Assembly (NCBI GenBank): GCA_913060495.1
Contig: CAJXRP010000024.1
Location: 1 to 57,524 of the forward strand
Direction: 5' to 3'
Length of the DNA: 57,524 bases
Source: an uncultured Gammaproteobacteria bacterium
GTDB taxonomy: Bacteria; Pseudomonadota; Gammaproteobacteria; Pseudomonadales; Pseudohongiellaceae
Shown here piece after piece: positions 7,533-13,681 of this stretch (the first letter of the stretch is position 1; every line of letters begins with the position of its first letter). The notes beneath the pieces were generated by a model. It saw only the letters and a list, made by a program, of their open reading frames with translations. It searched no databases and was not told where the DNA came from. Both the position numbers and the translations under genes were made by a program.

Positions 7533-7788
7533 AGAGGCTTTGAATTTTTCTATCCACTTCATAAGAACTATCGGTAACAATTTTCTCCAACACCTCTACT
7601 CTTTCACGTAGCAGAACCACTTCGTCCTGGAGCTCCTTAGTCGAATTAAGATCCATTTCCTTTCGGAGTTTACCGAGTTCAGACTCTGTGCTTTTTTTAT
7701 ATTTAAAATATTCCGTAATAAATACGATCAAGCTTACTGGGAGCATGATTGCCATCATTACTCCGAACAACTCTAAAACATCAGACAT
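7531..7788 (-). CDS. Small membrane protein with C-terminal coiled coil (PspB-like)
   Basis: 85 residues with one N-terminal transmembrane segment (about 5-26), then KYKK and a heptad-rich helix that ends LLRERVEVLEKIVTDSSYEVDRKI. The layout and the RVEVLEKIVTD pattern resemble PspB, the small envelope-stress membrane protein, but no pspA or pspC lies nearby, so this is only a similarity. A strong GAAGGAG site precedes the ATG. About 230 bp of non-coding sequence separate it from the next gene, so it is probably monocistronic. Confidence 0.6.
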   Translation of the reverse strand: MSDVLELFGVMMAIMLPVSLIVFITEYFKYKKSTESELGKLRKEMDLNSTKELQDEVVLLRERVEVLEKIVTDSSYEVDRKIQSL

Positions 7789-8017
7789 AGCTTTCTCCTT
7801 CTTTGCGCAAAATTTCTTCCATACTGTCCGGACACACAGACAGTCGATGCTCTTAAAAGCTTCGTGAATAACATAACAGCAAGATTTGGGCCATATATTT
7901 AATCTATTATTATCAGTGAGTTATGACGGCCTGGATAAAGAGACGGAGCGTATAAAACGAAGAAATGACTAATTTGACCAGAGGCTCTATTGCCTAAAAA
8001 AACCTTCTCGAGCCTTT

Positions 8018-8368
8018 TTAATTGTCCACAAGCAATGATTGATTAGCGCTTATAACATCATGCAGTACAGGATTTTCCGAGACACTGTAGCCAGCATCCC
8101 TACTGTATCTAATTTCAGCCTTTCCTGCCTCGTTAGCACAAGTTGAAATGCTAGTCTCAGTAGACCTGGCCACACGTACGCGGTAATGATTACGACCACA
8201 GACCTTATCGTAAACGTTCAAGGTCATCCTACTTCCTGTCCCATTCGCTATATACCAATCAACCATACCAAATTCAGGCGGCTCACTTGATTGGCAGCCG
8301 AATAGTAAAAAGACAATTGAAAATACAATTGGGAATTTTGCTTTCTGAAACAATAAATGGAATGACAT
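8018..8368 (-). CDS. Hypothetical lipoprotein
   Basis: 116 residues. The N terminus is a lipoprotein signal (FPIVFSIVFLLFGC, lipid-attached Cys25). The mature part has two further cysteines (CGRNH and STCANE) that could form a disulfide, and a predicted beta-rich pattern. I do not recognise a family. It starts 26 bp downstream of the receiver-like gene on the same strand, so the two may form a transcript of their own. Confidence 0.6.
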   Translation of the reverse strand: MSFHLLFQKAKFPIVFSIVFLLFGCQSSEPPEFGMVDWYIANGTGSRMTLNVYDKVCGRNHYRVRVARSTETSISTCANEAGKAEIRYSRDAGYSVSENPVLHDVISANQSLLVDN

Positions 8369-8394
8369 AGTAAACAGGCACTCGCTAATAGAGT

Positions 8395-8883
8395 TTAGTC
8401 AGAATCTTCCTGGCTGGAAAACTGCGCATAAGCCACCGAGTTCAATTCTTGCGCACGATTGCCAAAAACTACCTTGTGCAAAGTATCCGCGATGGAATCC
8501 TGAAAGTCATCCATGTGCATATAGGCTGCAACGCCACCGTCGGTTGGATCCAATGCTAGCGTCTTTAGGTCGCGGCGGTGGTCTTCAGTAATAATAATCA
8601 CAGGAGTAGGGCTGCGAAATGGGCTGCGCTTCTCTTCGTTACGCAATTGAAATATAAACTGATCCCGCGGCTTCTTATAGGGATTCCAGCCGGTAACCAC
8701 GCAAGATATTTTATTAGTAACCAAACCGAACAAGCGATTGTACTGATGAATCGCCTCTCTAGCGTTGGTTTCATTGTAGGTATTGATCGTAGTGTACAGA
8801 CCTGTATGCCCAATCAGCGCAGCGGCCTCATCGACTAAGGTATTGTTTAGATCGTATAGAAGAATGACAGGTTTGAGGCTCAT
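8395..8883 (-). CDS. Degenerate response-regulator receiver-like protein
   Basis: 162 residues with a receiver-like beta-alpha pattern: an N-terminal strand and helix (KPVILLYDLNNTLVDEAAALI), a central strand (KISCVVTGWNP) where the phospho-acceptor Asp would sit, then TPVIIITEDHRRD and GVAAYMHMDDFQDSIADTL resembling strands 4-5 with the switch region. The acidic pair is reduced to one Asp and the phosphorylation site is Thr/Gly, so phosphorylation by the usual chemistry is unlikely. The lysine before the final loop is also changed. The assignment rests on pattern, not on a close family match; a HAD-like fold was considered because of the N-terminal DLNNT. Confidence 0.5.
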   Translation of the reverse strand: MSLKPVILLYDLNNTLVDEAAALIGHTGLYTTINTYNETNAREAIHQYNRLFGLVTNKISCVVTGWNPYKKPRDQFIFQLRNEEKRSPFRSPTPVIIITEDHRRDLKTLALDPTDGGVAAYMHMDDFQDSIADTLHKVVFGNRAQELNSVAYAQFSSQEDSD

Positions 8884-8941
8884 GATTTTAATTCTTAACC
8901 CGTAATTTAGTTGTTTTTATTAGCGTCTAATTCGTTACAGC

Positions 8942-9655
8942 TCAATCAGACCGAAACACTATATTCGTAGCGATATCATCGCGAGTTGTTCGTGTTTCGT
9001 TCGCATCTACGGAAGGATCTTCGTAGCCAAAGCTTATACCGAATAGAATCTTTGTACCATCTTCGATTTCGAAAGCCTCGCGCACCATATCAGGATAGTT
9101 GCGCATCGTGCCCATAGGACAACTATGCAGCCCAAAGGCTACCATGCTTAACATAAGCGACTGTGCGAACATCCCTACATCAATCGCTACAGTCGTTCCA
9201 AAGTCCGGATGCATCCCTAGAAAGGCGATGTGCGGCGCATCGAAAAATTCGAAATTACGCAGCACCGCGCGCATGCGCCCTTCCTTGTCACCTCTGCCTA
9301 TGCCCATCTTAGAATAAAGCGCGACAGCACATTCAACCTGCCTAGTGCGATACTCGTCAGCGAAGTCACCTCGATAAGGATAATCGGGGTTTGGTGTAAC
9401 TCCCGCGGCTGTCGCCTCAACCATCTGCTTCCTGAGACGGTCTTTTAACTCACCCGAAGCCACATAGACCTTCCACGGCTGCACATTGCAGTTAGAAGGT
9501 GACTGCTGTGCAATCTCGAAGATTCGATTCATCACTTCCTGTGGAACGTCCTTGTCCAAGTAGCCACGCACCGAGTGCCTAGCATAGATCGAATCGATCA
9601 GACCCATATCTGGGTCTGCTAGCTTGGTCTTGCCTTGTTCGTGCTCATTTTTCAT
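8942..9655 (-). CDS. Nitroreductase-family FMN oxidoreductase
   Basis: A 237-residue nitroreductase-fold protein. RHSVRGY (26-32) supplies the FMN phosphate contacts, QQSPSNCNVQPWKVYVA (about 49-65) is the second conserved block, and GISFGYEDP near the C terminus contacts FMN. Such enzymes are cytoplasmic homodimers that reduce nitroaromatics or quinones, or unrelated electrophiles, with NAD(P)H; the physiological substrate is unknown. It is the third gene of a likely minus-strand operon after the FAD oxidase and the SDR, with a gap of about 59 bp to the SDR. Confidence 0.88.
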   Translation of the reverse strand: MKNEHEQGKTKLADPDMGLIDSIYARHSVRGYLDKDVPQEVMNRIFEIAQQSPSNCNVQPWKVYVASGELKDRLRKQMVEATAAGVTPNPDYPYRGDFADEYRTRQVECAVALYSKMGIGRGDKEGRMRAVLRNFEFFDAPHIAFLGMHPDFGTTVAIDVGMFAQSLMLSMVAFGLHSCPMGTMRNYPDMVREAFEIEDGTKILFGISFGYEDPSVDANETRTTRDDIATNIVFRSD

Positions 9656-9714
9656 ACATCAATACCACGCTCAGCCTCGGGTCGTTGTTAGTAGCGCCTT
9701 TCTAGTTCGCTTAC

Positions 9715-10437
9715 TTAGCTCAGTATCCGACCACCATCGACGTCGATAGTAGTACCAGTAACAAAACCATTTTGCATAACAAACAAAATACCTTGCGCGA
9801 CTTCCTCGGATGTTCCTGCGCGTTTAATCAGGTGAGACGCAGTCATCGCTTGTAACTTGCCTTGCTTCTCATCGCCCATCCAATCAAACATCGCAGTATC
9901 TACCGTACCAGGCGAGACCACATTGACACGTACTGGCGCCATCTCTACCGCAAGGCAGCGCACCAAATTCTCAACGGATGCACCAACGCAGCTTAGCGGA
10001 GACTGGGCAGGTTTAATCTTGCGAGCAGGCGAACCACTAACGAGCGTTATGGCGCCATCTGCAGCAAGATATCGAGCACCGGTTCTAACAACCTTGGCGT
10101 AACCCCAAAGCTTATCGTAAGCAGCCTTGAATTGGTCTTCAGTTTGCTCGAGGAAAGGCTTAAGAGTTCGCTCTCCTCCCACTGCAGCTGAAACCAGGTG
10201 ATCGATCGTGCCTACCTCTTTGAATATGGCCTCGAGGCTAGCAGCATCATGGGTATCTGCCTGCCGCACCTCAAAGCTACCATTTGCAATTTCTTTGGCT
10301 GCATTGATGTGTCCTTCCGAGCGTCCTGCTGCCCAAACCTTCGCTCCCGCCGCCGCAGCTGCCTGCGCTGCCGCCAGACCTATCCCTGCTGTGCCACCAA
10401 TGATTACTACATTCTTGCCAGTTAAGTTATTTGTCAT
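9715..10437 (-). CDS. SDR-family protein lacking the catalytic YxxxK
   Basis: A 240-residue Rossmann protein with the SDR cofactor motif GGTAGIG (14-20), an AAGR-type NADP-binding segment (AAGRSEG) and PVRVNVVSPGTVDT. At the position of YxxxK the sequence is LSCVGAS followed by VENLVRCLAVEMAP, so both Tyr and Lys are missing. A subgroup of SDR-like proteins with this pattern exists, and its chemistry is unclear. I chose ATG 10437, 9 nt after GGAG; the upstream TTG at 10452 would add five residues that are themselves the ribosome site. It sits between the nitroreductase and the FAD-linked dehydrogenase. Confidence 0.8.
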   Translation of the reverse strand: MTNNLTGKNVVIIGGTAGIGLAAAQAAAAAGAKVWAAGRSEGHINAAKEIANGSFEVRQADTHDAASLEAIFKEVGTIDHLVSAAVGGERTLKPFLEQTEDQFKAAYDKLWGYAKVVRTGARYLAADGAITLVSGSPARKIKPAQSPLSCVGASVENLVRCLAVEMAPVRVNVVSPGTVDTAMFDWMGDEKQGKLQAMTASHLIKRAGTSEEVAQGILFVMQNGFVTGTTIDVDGGRILS

Positions 10438-10506
10438 TCCTTGCTTCTCCAATGCTTATGCTAGTTATTCTATAAATCGATTAGTTTGTGTTATCGCCAG
10501 AAGGGT

Positions 10507-11904
10507 TTAGAAAACCCTGCCAGGATTGAGAATCCCCTGGGGATCGAGTGTGCGCTTCAACGCCTTCATCAATACTATCTCAGACTCGCTCTTGCTATAA
10601 GGCAGAAACTGCTTCTTCATTAGGCCGATACCGTGCTCAGCTGAAACAGCACCGTGAAGCTCTCGTATTAGGCCATAGATGATCTCGTCGATCTGTAAGT
10701 GAAGACTTCGTGTCTGCTCCCCCACATGAATAATGATATGTACATTGCCATCACCGATGTGGCCGAACAAACCCAGTATCGCATCGGGCCATTCTTTGCG
10801 TAACCTGCGCTCAACTTCTTCGCCGAAATAGCCCATGTCGTCTACATTCAGACTGACATCGTAGGTATGCATATAGCCAACACCAGGAGAGACCTCCGCC
10901 GCCGCATCTCGCACCGTCCATAGATTCTTTATCTTGGTGTCCGAGTCGGCCACGATGACCTCCTCGATTAAGTTCGCATCCGACGCCTTCGATAAAACCT
11001 CTAGAAAAAGGTCGCTGTCCTTTTCGGCATGGGATCCCATACTCTCTATGAGCACATAGAAGGCATAATGATCTTTCATTGGCACAGTGGCATGTGGCAC
11101 GTGCTGATCGATGAGTTTGTAGGTACTGTTCCAGATAACTTCGAACGCACTTAGATTTGCGCCAAGGCCTGCCTGCGCGTGCACTAATAGATTGGCAACT
11201 TTTTCGAAATCGCTAACTGCGCACATCGCCACAACCTGACTACTAGGCTTTGGTGATAACTTGAGAACTGCCTTGGTGATGACACCCAGGGTGCCTTCGC
11301 TGCCAATGAATAGCTGCTTTAGGTCGTAGCCGGTATTGTTCTTACGCAGTTTATGTAAACCGTCGATGATAGTGCCGTCGGCTAAGACCGCCTCCAGACC
11401 TACCACTAACTCGCGAGTCATACCGTAGCGTATAACGCGATTACCACCGGCGTTTGTAGAAAGATTGCCACCGATTGTACAACTGCCTCTAGCACCGAGA
11501 TCCAATGGAAATAGCAAATCGTGTGCATCCGCCTGTTCTTGAATCGTCTGTAGTTCCACTCCAGCCTCGACCGTCATAGAACTGGTAAAAGGGTCTACCT
11601 CTATTACTTTCTTCATACGCTCGAAACTGAGTGATATCTCACCTTCAAGTGGTGCGGCAGCGGAAACCAGCCCAGTCATACCACCCTGCGGCGCTATAGG
11701 CTGAGCAGCTGCATGACAAACTTTTAGAATTGCAGATACTTGTTCGGTGGAATCCGGTCGCAGCAATAAAACTGGAGGTATCGATCTAGCACCCATAGCA
11801 TCTTGGTAGTTCTTGGATGCGATATCTGCGCCCTCGCGGAATCCAGCGGGGCCGACGATCGTCTTCAAAGATTCTATTAGTTGTTCACTTGCGCTAGCAG
11901 CCAT
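10507..11904 (-). CDS. FAD-linked D-2-hydroxyacid dehydrogenase (GlcD/D2HGDH-like)
   Basis: 465 residues. An N-terminal PCMH/VAO FAD-binding domain contains PIAPQGGMTGLVSAA, GARGSCTIGGNLSTNAGGNRV and GSEGTLGVITKAVLKL. The C-terminal FAD-oxidase domain contains GHIGDGNVHIIIH (metal-binding histidines), SAEHGIGLMKK and the terminal LDPQGILNPGRVF. The family oxidises D-2-hydroxyacids such as D-lactate, glycolate or D-2-hydroxyglutarate and passes electrons to a quinone or ETF. The absence of GlcE/GlcF partners nearby favours a single-subunit D-lactate or D-2-hydroxyglutarate dehydrogenase. It is the first gene of a minus-strand cluster with the SDR and nitroreductase. Confidence 0.88.
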   Translation of the reverse strand: MAASASEQLIESLKTIVGPAGFREGADIASKNYQDAMGARSIPPVLLLRPDSTEQVSAILKVCHAAAQPIAPQGGMTGLVSAAAPLEGEISLSFERMKKVIEVDPFTSSMTVEAGVELQTIQEQADAHDLLFPLDLGARGSCTIGGNLSTNAGGNRVIRYGMTRELVVGLEAVLADGTIIDGLHKLRKNNTGYDLKQLFIGSEGTLGVITKAVLKLSPKPSSQVVAMCAVSDFEKVANLLVHAQAGLGANLSAFEVIWNSTYKLIDQHVPHATVPMKDHYAFYVLIESMGSHAEKDSDLFLEVLSKASDANLIEEVIVADSDTKIKNLWTVRDAAAEVSPGVGYMHTYDVSLNVDDMGYFGEEVERRLRKEWPDAILGLFGHIGDGNVHIIIHVGEQTRSLHLQIDEIIYGLIRELHGAVSAEHGIGLMKKQFLPYSKSESEIVLMKALKRTLDPQGILNPGRVF

Positions 11905-12120
11905 AACCCTCTCTCAATAGCAGGCGGAAACGGGTATGAATAGTAGCACACACAACTCGCAACGTGCCCAATAGCGCGCCTCTAAGATAGGTTCGGCAGC
12001 TCGATGTAATGCTGCTAGAATCAGCTCTAGAAGGTTAAGCCTCATAGACTATCACTATCAACTCTTGTGCTCCGCTAAGCCAAGACCTAATTCAGCCAGA
12101 GTCATCACAGAGGTCGAATC

Positions 12121-12435
12121 ATGAAGAATTTTCTATTGCTAATAGCCAGCACCGCACTGCTAAGCGGCTGTACATGGGTACAACTTACCGGTGAAGGCGA
12201 GAATGTCAGCATCCTAACAGCCGCTGGAGTCAGCAATTGTGAACGCATCGGCCGAGCCACGGCAAAGACCCTAGGTAGCATTGTGACAGTTGAGCGTGGC
12301 GGCCAACGCCTGCAGACCGAACTACTCACTTTAGCTCGTAACGAGGCTGGGCGTATGGGTGGAAATACCGTCGTTCCCGAGTCCTTGATCAATAACGGTC
12401 AACAGGACTACGGTGTCTATAACTGCGCTAGGTAG
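12121..12435 (+). CDS. DUF4156 lipoprotein
   Basis: 104 residues with a clear lipoprotein signal (MKNFLLLIASTALLSGC, Cys17). The mature part has CERIGRATAK and NEAGRMGGNTVV, the pattern of DUF4156, a small outer-membrane lipoprotein family related in fold to RcsF. The two mature cysteines (in SNCERIG and at the end, YNCAR) could form a disulfide. Function is unknown. It stands alone: the upstream gap of 216 bp shows nothing I can name, and the sdpR operon follows after 124 bp. Confidence 0.8.
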   Translation: MKNFLLLIASTALLSGCTWVQLTGEGENVSILTAAGVSNCERIGRATAKTLGSIVTVERGGQRLQTELLTLARNEAGRMGGNTVVPESLINNGQQDYGVYNCAR

Positions 12436-12517
12436 CGCATACTCTACCCTCCAAGCAATCTAGCCTCCCTCTGAGGGCTGCCTCTCCGATCACACACGAA
12501 ATTAGTTCTTGATCTTT

Positions 12518-12551
12518 CTTAGATATTTAGATACTTTTCTAAATATCTAAG
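12518..12551. promoter_or_regulatory. Palindromic operator of the sdpRI operon
   Basis: Perfect 14-bp inverted repeat: CTTAGATATTTAGA (12518-12531), 6-nt spacer, TCTAAATATCTAAG (12538-12551). It runs into the ribosome site (AAGGAG 12549-12554) just before the regulator ATG, the expected place for ArsR-type autorepression. Confidence 0.8.
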
Positions 12552-12559
12552 GAGCAAGC

Positions 12560-12835
12560 ATGCAATTAGTACTCGAAGCCATATCAGATCCGACACGCCG
12601 CAAGATTCTCGACCTACTCAAGAAGGGCGAGATGTCGGCTGGGGAACTCGGCGAGCATTTCGATATTAGCGGACCCTCGATGTCCCATCACCTCAGTAAG
12701 CTGAAGGCGGCAGACCTCGTCCTAGCGACTCGCCAAGGTCAATCCATTCGCTACTCCATCAACACATCCGTGTTCGACGATGCAGCTCAGTTCGTCATCA
12801 GCTTTTTCCAAGAAAAAAAGGAAACCAAGAAATGA
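12560..12835 (+). CDS. ArsR-family autorepressor, SdpR-like
   Basis: A 91-residue winged-helix regulator: LEAISDPTRRKILDLLKKGEMSAGEL, a recognition helix around SGPSMSHHLSKLKAADLV, and a wing (ATRQGQSIRYSI). The metal-binding CVC motif of ArsR/SmtB is absent, which fits the SdpR subgroup that controls its own operon with SdpI. The next gene is SdpI-like and overlaps by 4 bp (ATGA), and a large palindrome covers the translation start region. In Bacillus SdpR is inactivated by sequestration at the membrane by SdpI; the same logic is an inference here. Confidence 0.9.
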   Translation: MQLVLEAISDPTRRKILDLLKKGEMSAGELGEHFDISGPSMSHHLSKLKAADLVLATRQGQSIRYSINTSVFDDAAQFVISFFQEKKETKK

Positions 12836-13479
12836 AATTCCTTCAAGCCAACGCCCTAAGCTTTTCCTGTCTAGTAGCAATGTTTGCAGCGGGGGTATTC
12901 ATGTACGCCAGCCTGCCCGAGAGTTTACCTACTCAATACGACCTCGATGGCATCGCTGGAAATTACTTACCTAAACAGACAGTAATATGGATGCTGCCAG
13001 CCTCTTACGCTGTGACAATCGCAGTAGTCAACTTCTTGATCCACTTCTCTCCTGAAAAGTTTGCCATGCCAAACAGCCAACGAGCGATGGATATAATTGT
13101 TTTTAGTGTTGGAATCCTATTACTGTCTTCACATCTTGGCATCATGGTAAGCCAGGGCGACAGCGTCATCTTTCACCAATATTTCGCCGTTGGATTCGCT
13201 TGCTTCCTGATTGTCATGGGAAATGTGATTGGCAAAACAGAAAGAAACTTCATCGCTGGTATCCGCCTACCTTGGACAATCGCATCGGAACAGAACTGGC
13301 GTGCCACACATCGTTTGGCCGGCAAACTGATGGTCGTGTCCGGTTTAGTGTTATTTCTAACCATTTTCTTTTGGGCCTCACTGGCCATTACGCTCAGTCT
13401 TGGCCTAGGCTGGTTGCTCATTGCGAGTATTTACTCATTCCTGTTCTATCTAAAAAATGAAAGGCCAGCTAGTGAATAA
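12832..13479 (+). CDS. SdpI-family membrane immunity/signal protein
   Basis: 215 residues with an N-terminal DUF1648-like segment (PTQYDLDGIAGNYLPK) and about six hydrophobic segments. The signature GIRLPWTIASEQNWRATHRLAGKLMV at about 142-167 is characteristic of SdpI. In Bacillus, SdpI protects against the SdpC toxin and sequesters SdpR. No sdpC-like toxin gene is visible here, so it may protect against a foreign toxin or act in envelope sensing. It is translationally coupled to the regulator by a 4-bp overlap. Confidence 0.88.
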   Translation: MKFLQANALSFSCLVAMFAAGVFMYASLPESLPTQYDLDGIAGNYLPKQTVIWMLPASYAVTIAVVNFLIHFSPEKFAMPNSQRAMDIIVFSVGILLLSSHLGIMVSQGDSVIFHQYFAVGFACFLIVMGNVIGKTERNFIAGIRLPWTIASEQNWRATHRLAGKLMVVSGLVLFLTIFFWASLAITLSLGLGWLLIASIYSFLFYLKNERPASE

Positions 13480-13542
13480 GCTTGAATTAAGCGATAATAC
13501 GCGCCGAAAACCTATCGCCCTCATTGAACCATATTCGATTTT

Positions 13543-13608
13543 GGAACGACCTAGCCAATGGTCGGGATTGATGTCCTATTCAACGCCTCTCATTGGACTT
13601 GTCGTTCC
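13543..13608. other. Bipartite inverted repeat before the RND gene
   Basis: GGAACGAC-ctag-CCAATG (13543-13560) faces CATTGG-actt-GTCGTTCC (13591-13608). Fourteen of 18 positions pair and only the internal four do not, with a 30-nt loop. It lies in the 200-bp gap between sdpI and the RND gene, about 75 bp before its start, and could be an operator pair or a structured leader. No U tract follows, so it is not an obvious terminator. Confidence 0.5.
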
Positions 13609-13681
13609 GTCGCTACATTCGGCAACAATGAATTCGCACTCTGAATTCTTACGCTAACGCAGTTTTACTCGGGTTCTAGCA

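Noticed and set aside
8395..8883. HAD-like phosphatase reading of the receiver-like gene
   Set aside because: Only the N-terminal DLNNT resembles the HAD motif DxDxT; the rest lacks HAD motifs II-IV.
13457..13657. Short plus-strand frame (66 codons) after sdpI
   Set aside because: It starts inside sdpI, spans the bipartite inverted repeat and has no recognisable protein character.
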